Shown: positions 21,868 through 28,093, counted from the first letter of the stretch. The stretch: 32,196 nucleotides of DNA from a bacterium (GCA_030649775.1 JAUSFR010000065.1:1-32196), one strand, 5' to 3'. Translations and numbers: made by a program. The notes: generated by a model from the sequence alone, not told the origin.

Positions 21868-21939
21868 TGACCCTACCGGGAATCGAACCCGGATTTAAAG
21901 CTTGAGAAGCTTCCGTCCTAACCGTTAGACGATAGGGCC
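21868..21939 (-). tRNA. tRNA-Glu (anticodon CUC)
   Basis: A 72-nt cloverleaf: acceptor GGCCCTA/TAGGGTC (one G-U), D arm GTCTAACGGTTAGGAC with GG in the loop, anticodon stem GAAGC/GCTTT, loop TTCTCAA giving CUC (21906-21904), variable AAAT, T arm CCGGG-TTCGATT-CCCGG, discriminator A. CCA is not encoded. UCGUCUA after the acceptor is typical of tRNA-Glu. Reads GAG codons. Confidence 0.93.
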
Positions 21940-21944
21940 ACAGA

Positions 21945-21998
21945 CCAGCGAAGACGCTGGAATTTCTAAGTCTTAATTTCTAATTTCTAAAAAAGAGA
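21945..21998 (+). repeat. CCAGCG-AAGA-CGCTGG hairpin with TTTCTAA tail (copy D1)
   Basis: A 6-bp hairpin followed by AATTTCTAAGTCTTAATTTC and further TTTCTAA words. A second copy (22834-22866) has CCGGCG-GAGA-CGCCGG and the same tail. The two differ by a paired substitution (A-T to G-C) and flank the methyltransferase gene in the same orientation. Confidence 0.6.
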
Positions 21999-22018
21999 AA
22001 AGAAGAAATAGCAGGAAA

Positions 22019-22047
22019 ACTATAGCAGTAATTTTGTTTTCTGTCAT
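22019..22047 (-). promoter_or_regulatory. promoter of tRNA-Glu
   Basis: (-) strand: ATGACA (22047-22042), 17 nt, TGC-TATAGT (-10 at 22024-22019). The precursor would start near 22012 with about 70 nt of leader including the D1 hairpin. Confidence 0.55.
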
Positions 22048-22056
22048 TTTTTCAAG

Positions 22057-22084
22057 TTGACTTTATCGGGTGGGGGCGTAAGGT
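22057..22084 (+). promoter_or_regulatory. promoter of the methyltransferase gene
   Basis: TTGACT, 16 nt, TAAGGT. Good -35, poor -10. It is divergent from, and immediately next to, the tRNA promoter. Confidence 0.4.
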
Positions 22085-22107
22085 AGAAGAAGAAGGAGAA
22101 CTTACCA

Positions 22108-22761
22108 ATGAATAGACTTACGACGAGTAATGTTGTTCCTCGGATTGCCGAAAGCGCCTCACTTAGCGGGAAAAAGGTACTTGAGGTTGGATGCGGAAAA
22201 GGGTTTCGTACCGCCGAACTTTTGCGCTATTGTAGCTCCCTTGTCGCGATTGACCCCGATAAAGGGGCGATAGCGTGGGCCACAACAGGAAAGTGGCCTG
22301 AAACGGTTGCCTTTCAGGTGGGGTCAATCACCGACCCCATGTTTCCGAAAGCTTCCTTTGATGTCGTCATCTTTACGTTGTCTTTGCACCACATACCTGA
22401 AGCGCACATGGGACTCGCCATTCATAACGCCGTGAGCGTACTCAAACCGGAAGGAAAGATTGTCTTTCTTGAGCCAGGGTCCGAGGGGTCGCTCCTTGAG
22501 GCAGAGCTCCTTTTCGGGGCAGGTGATGGAGATGAACGCACTCAGCGGAACTTTGCGTACGAGGTTATGACGACGCATCCGCGCCTTTCATTCAGAAAGG
22601 AATTCTATGAAGAAGAACGGTTCCGCTATCCGAACATCAGACTCTTTAGGGAGCATTTGACTCCCAAGCTCGGCGGGATTGAGGAATGGTTGCGGTTTCT
22701 GGTGAAGCACAACCTTGAGCTCACCGCAAAACGAAGGGTGGATATCTTTGGTGTGAAGTGA
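22108..22761 (+). CDS. class I SAM-dependent methyltransferase, substrate unknown
   Basis: A 217-aa Rossmann-fold methyltransferase. Motif I is VLEVGCGKGFRTAELL (about 24-39), the acidic ribose-binding residue lies in LVAIDPDKGAI, and the post-motif region reads FDVVIFTLSLHHIPE, the typical small-molecule or lipid methyltransferase pattern. KPEGKIVFLEPG is the following strand. The C-terminal 80 residues (GAGDGDERTQRNFAYEVMTTHP to RRVDIFGVK) give no further clue to me. A Shine-Dalgarno GGAG sits 9 nt before the ATG, one of the few in the window. The gene has its own promoter and terminator and is bracketed by direct copies of a small hairpin repeat. Confidence 0.8.
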   Translation: MNRLTTSNVVPRIAESASLSGKKVLEVGCGKGFRTAELLRYCSSLVAIDPDKGAIAWATTGKWPETVAFQVGSITDPMFPKASFDVVIFTLSLHHIPEAHMGLAIHNAVSVLKPEGKIVFLEPGSEGSLLEAELLFGAGDGDERTQRNFAYEVMTTHPRLSFRKEFYEEERFRYPNIRLFREHLTPKLGGIEEWLRFLVKHNLELTAKRRVDIFGVK

Positions 22762-22770
22762 ATTTTTAGA

Positions 22771-22797
22771 GGCGTGCTCCTTCGGCACGCCTTTTTT
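22771..22797 (+). terminator. intrinsic terminator of the methyltransferase gene
   Basis: GGCGTGC-TCCTTCG-GCACGCC followed by T6. Confidence 0.93.
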
Positions 22798-22817
22798 GCA
22801 CTTTTTGAGAGAGGTGG

Positions 22818-22965
22818 GTATACCCCCACACTCCCGGCGGAGACGCCGGAATTTCTAATTTCTAAGCAACAAAAGACGAAGGACAATGGTACAAAACCAT
22901 TGTAATGATTTTTTTGTGGCCATTTCATGTGGAGCTTTTGCAAAAAATGGGTGTGGGGGTATACT
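22818..22965. promoter_or_regulatory. promoter of the secreted YCF48 protein inside a 14-bp inverted repeat
   Basis: TTGCAA (22938-22943), 16 nt, TATACT (22960-22965). The 14-mer GTGTGGGGGTATAC (22951-22964) that contains the -10 has an exact reverse complement at 22818-22831. Between them are the D2 hairpin (CCGGCG-GAGA-CGCCGG plus TTTCTAA words, 22834-22866) and CAATGGT-ACAAA-ACCATTG followed by T7 (22883-22915), possibly a second terminator. Confidence 0.55.
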
Positions 22966-22999
22966 TTCCGTATTACCACCGTTTACTCTACCTAGGCTT

Positions 23000-24655
23000 A
23001 TGAAAAAGATTATCGCCGTTGGTTTTTTTGTATTGGTCGGGGCGTTCTCTTTCGCGCTTCAGGGGGGCGTCGCGTACGCCGAGTGGAGCACGCAGAACTC
23101 AAGCACCACCAATGAGTTTACCGGTATCTCGTGCCCCGACCCACGTACGTGCTACCTCGTTTCGGGTCTCTATCTTTCGGGAGGAACGGGCTCTATTTTC
23201 AAGACCACCGACGGGGGAGATACCTTTTCCCAGCTTCGATCACCCAGCCTAAATCCACTCCACGCCATCTCCTGCCCGTCGCAGAGCGTCTGCTACACGG
23301 TGGGCGATTTTGGTACGTTTCTCAAAACAACGAATGCGGGAGAGACCTGGTCGGGAATCCCGCTCGGAAGCAAATCAAATTCTCCTCGGTTGACGAATGT
23401 GCTCGCGCTTGATGAGCAGACCGTCATAGTTATCGGACGGGACGCCACGCTCTATCGAACGGAAGATGGGGGTGCGAGTTGGGGACGCCCAGGGGTACGG
23501 AGCGTAGCCGACTTTTACGCGCTGTATTTTCCCGACAGTAAGAACGGGTTTATCGGCGGAGATGACGGAGCACTTTTTGTCACCGACGATGGCGGAGCGA
23601 CATGGGCCTATCGTAGTACGCTTCGGCTTGCCGGAAAAATTCTCGGTATTCATGGTGATGGCGGACAAACGCTCTTTGCCGTGGGTGATGCCGTGCACAA
23701 AAGCACCGACGGGGGAAAGACGTGGACACGACAGACTACGCCTTCGAAAAGTAGTGTAGGCGTGGCGGTCGTTGACGCCAGCACCACCTATATTCTTGCC
23801 GACCTCAATACGGTCCAGAAGACCTCGGATGGGGGAGCGACGTGGAAAACCGATGCCTCATTTCTAAACGCGTTCTTGCAGGGAATCGTGTGTCATGGCG
23901 CGGGCTACTGTCTTACCGCCGGAAGTTTCGGAAAGGTGTTTCGACTTGGAACTCCTCCCGCAAAGGCCCTTCCTCCACCTCCACCGCCGGAGCCCACTCC
24001 TCCCGTTGTTGTTCCGGTAGTACCCACTCCGGCTCCCGTGATAGTAGCTCCACCCGTGGTGCCGAAGACTACCGCGCCGTCAATCGTAAAGGCGGTCAAG
24101 ACGGTGGTGCCGGGCGCCCTAACTCGGACTCTGAAAAAAGGCTCGAGCGGAAATGATGTGAAAAAGTTGCAAGAGCTTCTTGCGGGAGTCGCCGAAGTGT
24201 ACCCCGATGGCGAAATTACCGGCTACTTCGGTCCTGCGACCGCAAAGGCTGTCGGACGGTTCCAGGAAAAATATAATCTCGCGAATCCGGGTGACGCAGG
24301 CTATGGCGATGCCGGTCCAAAAACACGAGCCAAACTTTTAGAGACGGAGCAAGGCGAACCGACACCGAAGGCCGAAGTCGTTCCCGAAAAGACCGTGCCG
24401 ATGACCTCTGCCGTATTTACCCGCACCTTTAAGAAAGGCGCGAGTGGAAATGACGTCAAGAAGTTGCAGGAGATACTTTCTACCGACAAAGAGATTTATC
24501 CAGGTGGGGAGGTTACCGGCTATTTCGGACCCGCGACCGCGAAAGCGCTCGGACGGTTTCAGGAGAAGTACGACATTGCCGTTCCCGGGGACAGCGGATA
24601 CGGGGAAGTCGGTCCCAAAACTCGCGCGAAACTGGTTGAGCTAAGTTCACAGTAG
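23000..24655 (+). CDS. secreted YCF48-like propeller with two peptidoglycan-binding domains
   Basis: A 551-aa exported protein. Residues 1-28 are a signal peptide (KK, hydrophobic core, AYA cleavage before EW). Residues 30-325 carry six or more YCF48/BNR-type repeats with TTDGGDTF, TTNAGETW, TEDGGASW, TDDGGATW, STDGGKTW and TSDGGATW, which fold as a beta-propeller. A Pro/Val-rich linker (PPPPPPEPTPPVVVPVVP) follows. The C-terminus has two PG_binding_1-like domains sharing GNDVKKLQE, TGYFGPATAKA, GRFQEKY and GPKTRAKL. Role is inferred: wall-anchored surface or assembly factor. The track start (22886) adds 38 codons in front of the signal peptide and covers the promoter; ATG 23000 is chosen. 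It ends in a bidirectional terminator. Confidence 0.88.
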   Translation: MKKIIAVGFFVLVGAFSFALQGGVAYAEWSTQNSSTTNEFTGISCPDPRTCYLVSGLYLSGGTGSIFKTTDGGDTFSQLRSPSLNPLHAISCPSQSVCYTVGDFGTFLKTTNAGETWSGIPLGSKSNSPRLTNVLALDEQTVIVIGRDATLYRTEDGGASWGRPGVRSVADFYALYFPDSKNGFIGGDDGALFVTDDGGATWAYRSTLRLAGKILGIHGDGGQTLFAVGDAVHKSTDGGKTWTRQTTPSKSSVGVAVVDASTTYILADLNTVQKTSDGGATWKTDASFLNAFLQGIVCHGAGYCLTAGSFGKVFRLGTPPAKALPPPPPPEPTPPVVVPVVPTPAPVIVAPPVVPKTTAPSIVKAVKTVVPGALTRTLKKGSSGNDVKKLQELLAGVAEVYPDGEITGYFGPATAKAVGRFQEKYNLANPGDAGYGDAGPKTRAKLLETEQGEPTPKAEVVPEKTVPMTSAVFTRTFKKGASGNDVKKLQEILSTDKEIYPGGEVTGYFGPATAKALGRFQEKYDIAVPGDSGYGEVGPKTRAKLVELSSQ

Positions 24656-24695
24656 TCTTCTTTTTTCAACGCCAAGCGTTCGCTACTATAAGGCC

Positions 24696-24737
24696 AAAAA
24701 AAGACTGGACCCGCGCGCGCACGCTGGTCCAGTTTTT
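24696..24737. terminator. bidirectional terminator between convergent genes
   Basis: A7, ACTGGACC, a 14-nt CG-repeat loop, GGTCCAGT, T5. Serves both the secreted protein gene and the (-) 107-aa gene. Confidence 0.9.
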
Positions 24738-24755
24738 GCTGTGTTGCCCGCAAAG

Positions 24756-25079
24756 TTAGGCGGGGGACTCGGAAGTTTTTCTTTTCCCAAAAATCGGGAC
24801 GATGTGCAGGGTAATGGGAATGGCGCTACTGTACGACTCCGTATGGCGGGGGTTCTTATAGCAAAAGCGTTCGCGGATGGCCTCCTTGACCATCGGGACT
24901 CCCGTAGAACGGAGCACCTTTCTTCTGTGGCACGCAAGCAGTTCCTGAAGCTCCGAAATGAGCGCCTTGGAACTCCAGCCATTTTGAGGGAGCTCCATTA
25001 CCGTCGCGTAAAGAGCTGTCTTTTCGTCCATCGTCTTGAGATTTTTCAGCAAAATCGGAAAGTAATCTGGTATGTTCAT
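24756..25079 (-). CDS. hypothetical protein, 107 aa (MNIPDYFP...)
   Basis: Not recognised. The ATG at 25079 lies 73 nt after a well-formed promoter start; the longer track version would begin upstream of the promoter. Residues 1-60 look helical (NIPDYFPILLKNLKTMDEKTALYATVMEL, then SSKALISELQELLACHRRKVLRS). The C-terminal 25 residues are basic and hydrophobic (AIPITLHIVPIFGKRK). There is no signal peptide. The region MVKEAIRERFCYKNP could be a short DNA- or RNA-binding helix, but that is a guess. A hairpin occupies the first 40 nt of the mRNA. Confidence 0.5.
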   Translation of the reverse strand: MNIPDYFPILLKNLKTMDEKTALYATVMELPQNGWSSKALISELQELLACHRRKVLRSTGVPMVKEAIRERFCYKNPRHTESYSSAIPITLHIVPIFGKRKTSESPA

Positions 25080-25110
25080 AGGAAAATGTGTGACGTTGTG
25101 GAGGTTTGCT

Positions 25111-25145
25111 CCCACACCAATTCGCAAGAGGCGGATTGGTGTGGG
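25111..25145 (-). promoter_or_regulatory. 5'-end hairpin in the mRNA of the 107-aa gene
   Basis: CCCACACCAAT (25111-25121) and ATTGGTGTGGG (25135-25145): 11 perfect base pairs, 13-nt loop. Given the promoter at 25187-25159, it begins about 7 nt into the transcript. Confidence 0.6.
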
Positions 25146-25158
25146 GGTGACTGCCACT

Positions 25159-25187
25159 ATTGTAGCGGAGCGGTAGGAAATGTCCAA
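25159..25187 (-). promoter_or_regulatory. promoter of the 107-aa (-) gene
   Basis: (-) strand: TTGGAC (25187-25182), exactly 17 nt, TACAAT (25164-25159). The start would be near 25152. Confidence 0.65.
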
Positions 25188-25188
25188 G

Positions 25189-25213
25189 AAAAAAAGAGAA
25201 CCACTAGTTCTCC
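25189..25213 (-). terminator. terminator overlapping the stop of the 66-aa gene
   Basis: GAGAAC-TAGTG-GTTCTC then T7 on the (-) strand. The TAG stop of the 66-aa ORF is in the loop, and the T-tract runs into the -35 of the next promoter: very tight packing. Confidence 0.75.
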
Positions 25214-25404
25214 TTTTCCCATTTCCGTAACCAATCAAGTTGTGGATTTTCCTTAAGCGGAAGGCCGTCCGCCATACCTTTCTTTTCTTTCTCGGGGTGC
25301 TTTTTTTCTGGATTTTCAGCCGAACGGGAAAGCGACTCCTCCTCGGTATGCTCTACCGCCTCGTGCAATCCGAGAAATAACTTTTTAGCTCGTTCGGGGG
25401 GCAT
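25204..25404 (-). CDS. small charged protein, 66 aa, coupled to yqeY
   Basis: Not recognised. It starts 3 nt after the yqeY stop (TAA-ACG-ATG), so it is co-translated or re-initiated. The sequence is strongly charged and low in hydrophobics (EEESLSRSAENPEKKHPEKEKK), probably disordered in the middle. It has an N-terminal MPPERAKKLFLGLHEAVEH that could be a helix and a C-terminal tail PQLDWLRKWEKEN. The intrinsic terminator built on its own stop codon supports it as the last gene of a two-gene operon. Confidence 0.55.
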   Translation of the reverse strand: MPPERAKKLFLGLHEAVEHTEEESLSRSAENPEKKHPEKEKKGMADGLPLKENPQLDWLRKWEKEN

Positions 25405-25407
25405 CGT

Positions 25408-25857
25408 TTAGGAAAGCAACTCCTCAACTATTTTCTTTATCATCACACCGTCGGCCTTGCCTTTTGTTTCCTTTACCACGGCGCCGATAAGCTGGCCGAG
25501 TTTGCTTTTATCGGCAATCCCCAATTTCTTCTTGGTTGCCTCGGCGATTTTGCGTACCTCCTTTTCGGACATCTGCGCGGGAAGAAAGGCTTCAAGTATT
25601 TTTGACTCGGCTTCCTCGGCCTTCGCGAGCTCTTTTCGTCCGCCCTTCAGAAACTGCTCGGCCGACTCCTTGCGCTGTTTGACCAAGCGTTTGATGACCA
25701 CAAAGGCTTCATCGTCGGTAAGGTCGCCCTTTTTCTTGAGCGCGATAGCTTCCGTGACCAATGCCGTTTTGAGATTGCGAAGAGCTGAAAGCCGTTCCGC
25801 GTCTTTTGCCCGCATCGCATCGGGGATTTGCGTGTTGATAGTTTCGGTTAGGGACAT
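25408..25857 (-). CDS. yqeY: GatB/YqeY domain protein
   Basis: A 149-aa helical protein homologous to the C-terminal tail of GatB. It matches the family throughout: LNTQIPDAMRAKD-type start, RLSALRNLKTAL, VIKRLVKQRKESAEQF, EAFLPAQMSEKEV and a C-terminal LIGAVVKETKGKADG. The role is uncertain; it is often supposed to act in tRNA-linked amidation or in tRNA binding, but in free-standing form this is unproven. Weak Shine-Dalgarno. It leads a two-gene (-) unit with the 66-aa gene, and the hairpin of the neighbouring unit (25892-25915) lies just upstream. Confidence 0.9.
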   Translation of the reverse strand: MSLTETINTQIPDAMRAKDAERLSALRNLKTALVTEAIALKKKGDLTDDEAFVVIKRLVKQRKESAEQFLKGGRKELAKAEEAESKILEAFLPAQMSEKEVRKIAEATKKKLGIADKSKLGQLIGAVVKETKGKADGVMIKKIVEELLS

Positions 25858-25882
25858 CCCGCTATTTTACCACCTGCCAAAT

Positions 25883-25915
25883 AAAAAGACAGCCCGAAGC
25901 GAGTACGCTTCGGGC
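25883..25915 (-). terminator. terminator of the 141-aa (-) gene
   Basis: GCCCGAAGCG-AGTA-CGCTTCGGGC (25892-25915), followed on the (-) strand by TGTCTTTTTAT. Confidence 0.85.
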
Positions 25916-25935
25916 AGAATGTGTAGATTTCCATT

Positions 25936-26361
25936 TCAGGCAATCTTGTGCGGATGGCCACGCATATGCGTCTGTAGGGCTACAGCATAGTGTCCTTGAA
26001 TAAGCTTTAGGTAGTACCCCGTGGTAAGCACGCTGTCCCCGATGATTTCCACCGCGACAAACTGTCCTTGGTGAAGGGAAAGACCATTTGTCTCCATCAG
26101 TATGACGAGAGGTTCATTTCGTTTCCAGAGGGCCATCAGCCCGAACAGCTTTTCCCCAAGCTTCAAAGAACGCTTGTGGGAATAGACGGCAAGAAGCCGG
26201 AGGAAAAGCTTCCAGCGCTTTTCCTCATTTTCCGCATGAGCAAGCGCCGTGTTCACCTCCACGACTGCCGTGGGGAGGTCATTGGTGTAGGGGAGGAAGC
26301 GAATGGAGCTCATGTGCTTTGACCGCTCCATTAAACGAGCAATTTCATTTTGTAGATTCAT
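25936..26361 (-). CDS. hypothetical protein, 141 aa
   Basis: Not recognised. A Shine-Dalgarno-like GGAG lies 8 nt before the ATG and a strong terminator lies 20 nt after the stop. The N-terminal 60 residues are helical (NLQNEIARLMERSKHMSS; EVNTALAHAENEEKRWKLFLRLLAVYSHKRSL). The second half has alternating hydrophobic residues (EPLVILMETNGLSLHQGQFVAVEIIGDSVLTTGYYLKL), suggesting a beta-barrel-like small domain. It is divergent from rmuC with 83 nt between starts. No signal peptide or membrane segment. Confidence 0.6.
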   Translation of the reverse strand: MNLQNEIARLMERSKHMSSIRFLPYTNDLPTAVVEVNTALAHAENEEKRWKLFLRLLAVYSHKRSLKLGEKLFGLMALWKRNEPLVILMETNGLSLHQGQFVAVEIIGDSVLTTGYYLKLIQGHYAVALQTHMRGHPHKIA

Positions 26362-26429
26362 AGTTCAATACTCCGAGGTACATACTGCGGAAGAGGTGGT
26401 TTTCTGTCAAATGAAAGTACTCGGACTCG

Positions 26430-26438
26430 TGATATAAT
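26430..26438 (+). promoter_or_regulatory. extended -10 promoter of rmuC (leaderless)
   Basis: TGA-TATAAT with 6 nt before the ATG at 26445: the RNA would start exactly at the start codon. Confidence 0.65.
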
Positions 26439-26444
26439 CTCCGA

Positions 26445-27542
26445 ATGCAAGAAACCGTTTCAATTATCAGTGTCGTCTTCGGCCTCATCTCAACGGTGGC
26501 TATTTTGTTTTTGCTATTCCGATTTTCAAGGCAAAAGGAGGCTCCGAAGAACGACGACACCGCCTTCAAACTTCTCTTTCAGCAGATGGGGGAGCAGACA
26601 CGCACCTTGGACCAGAAACTTCACAAGCTGACGGAAACGGTGGATGCCAAAATGGGCGAGACCACTAGGCAAATGGGGGAGACGATGCACCGCCAATTTA
26701 GCGAATCGTCCAAGCTCATCAAAGAAGTCACAGAAGGTCTTGTGAAGCTTGATGAGACGAACCGTCAGGTGGTGTCGTTTGCCGACCAACTTCAAAATCT
26801 ACAAGATATTTTGAAGAACCCGAAACAGCGGGGAATACTCGGTGAGTACTATCTTGAAACGCTTCTCAAAAATGTGCTTCCACCGAGCAACTATAAAATG
26901 CAGTACGCATTCGCCAATGGCGAAATCGTGGACGCGGCCGTGTTCGTGAAAGACAAAATTATTCCGATTGATTCAAAGTTCAGTCTGGAAAATTACAACA
27001 GGCTTGCCGAGGCGAAAGACCCGTCCGAAAAGGACCGACTTGAGAAGCTTTTTGTGGGTGACCTTAAGATGCGTATTCAGGAAACCTCAAAATACATTCG
27101 GCCGGGGGAGGGGACGATGGATTTTGCGTTTATGTTTATCCCCCACGAAGCGATTTACTACGACCTTCTGGTGAACAAAATCGGCCTCGTGACCGACGAT
27201 ACCGAAAACCTCATTCAGCGCGCCGCGAGCAAGTACAAAGTGCTGATTGTTTCTCCGACTTCGTTCCTCGCGTACCTCCAGACGGTTCTGCAAGGTCTTA
27301 AGGCGCTTCAAATTGAAGAAACCGCGAAGGATATCGTGAAGCGGGTAGACGACCTCGGAAAGCACCTCAAGAGCTATGAGGAGTACCATATGAAGCTCGG
27401 CAACGCGCTTACGACGACGGTTAATCACTACGTCGCCTCGGGTAAGGAGTTCAAAAAAATCGACAAGGACATTCTCAAGGTAACGGGCAATACCATCGGC
27501 TTTGAGCCCCTTCTCGTTGAAAAACCGATGCTTGAAGAGTAG
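26445..27542 (+). CDS. rmuC: RmuC-family DNA recombination protein
   Basis: A 365-aa protein with an N-terminal membrane helix (about 5-27, SIISVVFGLISTVAILFLLFRF), a coiled coil (about 45-110, MGEQTRTLDQKLHKLTETVD...) and the RmuC nuclease-like core. The core starts KNPKQRGILGEYYLETLL, then MQYAFANGEIVDAAVFVKDKIIPIDSKFSLENY (the PD-(D/E)XK-like D..K segment) and FMFIPHEAIYYDLL. It limits inversions between short inverted repeats in E. coli; this may matter in a region so full of palindromes, although that link is speculation. The start is fixed by the -10 box six bases upstream. Confidence 0.92.
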   Translation: MQETVSIISVVFGLISTVAILFLLFRFSRQKEAPKNDDTAFKLLFQQMGEQTRTLDQKLHKLTETVDAKMGETTRQMGETMHRQFSESSKLIKEVTEGLVKLDETNRQVVSFADQLQNLQDILKNPKQRGILGEYYLETLLKNVLPPSNYKMQYAFANGEIVDAAVFVKDKIIPIDSKFSLENYNRLAEAKDPSEKDRLEKLFVGDLKMRIQETSKYIRPGEGTMDFAFMFIPHEAIYYDLLVNKIGLVTDDTENLIQRAASKYKVLIVSPTSFLAYLQTVLQGLKALQIEETAKDIVKRVDDLGKHLKSYEEYHMKLGNALTTTVNHYVASGKEFKKIDKDILKVTGNTIGFEPLLVEKPMLEE

Positions 27543-27552
27543 TCGGAAGGCC

Positions 27553-27580
27553 TTGCAATTTATGGGGTTTACGGTAGAAT
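27553..27580 (+). promoter_or_regulatory. promoter of rplU
   Basis: TTGCAA (27553-27558), 16 nt, TAGAAT (27575-27580). The start would be near 27587, 4 nt before the ATG at 27591. The track ATG at 27579 overlaps the -10 box. Confidence 0.6.
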
Positions 27581-27590
27581 GGCTGGCTAT

Positions 27591-27905
27591 ATGACATTCG
27601 TCGTTATTGAAACAGGCGGAAAGCAGTATAAGGTCGCGGAAGGGGACTCTATCAAGATAGAGAAGCTTTCGGGCGACTATAAAAAGGGAGATGTGGTTAC
27701 CTTTGACAAGGTGCTTCTTTCCGATGATGGCATAAGCACGACGATTGGCGCTCCTTACCTCGCGGGGGCCAAAGTAGAGGCCGAAATCGTGGATATCAGC
27801 CGATATCCCAAGGTTGAGGTGGTCAAATACAAAGCCAAGAGCCGATACTTCAAACTCCGCGGTCACCGCCAGCCGTATATGAAAGTGAAAATTGCAAAGG
27901 TGTAA
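27591..27905 (+). CDS. rplU: 50S ribosomal protein bL21
   Basis: Large-subunit protein that binds 23S rRNA domain I. The 104-aa length equals the family norm. It starts MTFVVIETGGKQYKVAEGDSIKIEKL, the L21 opening with GGKQY, and contains GAPYLAGAKVEAEIVD; the C-terminus has the basic YKAKSRYFKLRGHRQPYMKVKI, equivalent to the KRRK..R..GHRQ motif. rpmA (bL27), which usually follows, is not here; the next stretch holds repeats. The last codons (GCAAAGGTGTA) recur exactly 60 bp downstream. Confidence 0.95.
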   Translation: MTFVVIETGGKQYKVAEGDSIKIEKLSGDYKKGDVVTFDKVLLSDDGISTTIGAPYLAGAKVEAEIVDISRYPKVEVVKYKAKSRYFKLRGHRQPYMKVKIAKV

Positions 27906-28012
27906 CACTGGGCAATTTTCATCCCCGCGAAGGCGGGGATCCAGTTTTCAATAGCAAAGGTGTAGCTGGTTCTTCTCCTCCTTTCTAAGGAGGAGTGCCG
28001 AAGGCGAGGTGG
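27891..28012 (+). repeat. rplU tail echo with REP-like hairpins
   Basis: AT(T/A)GCAAAGGTGTA occurs at 27891-27904 (end of rplU) and again at 27951-27964. Between lies ATCCCCGC-GAAG-GCGGGGAT (27920-27940) flanked by CTGG/CCAG, so the insert has the form of a small palindromic element with a 14-nt (13 identical) direct repeat. It is followed by CTCCTCCTT-tct-AAGGAGGAG and GCC-GAA-GGC (27976-28005), a second REP-like unit. Confidence 0.6.
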
Positions 28013-28053
28013 TAAAAAAAAGACGGCGCACTCGATTATCTCGAGTGCGCCGT
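28013..28053. terminator. bidirectional terminator between rplU and recR
   Basis: A8, then ACGGCGCACTCGA-TTATC-TCGAGTGCGCCGT (13 perfect pairs) and TTT. T8 faces the (-) strand, so recR is its main client. Confidence 0.9.
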
Positions 28054-28093
28054 TTGCGTTGGATTATCTCATTTTCTAGACCCCTATCCCCAG

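Noticed and set aside
24741-25256. 171-aa (+) ORF opposite the 107-aa gene
   Set aside because: The (-) strand has a consensus promoter, a start and a terminator that fit the 107-aa gene; the (+) frame crosses terminators and hairpins.
27087-27908. 273-aa (-) ORF opposite rmuC and rplU
   Set aside because: Antisense to two conserved genes in their correct frames.
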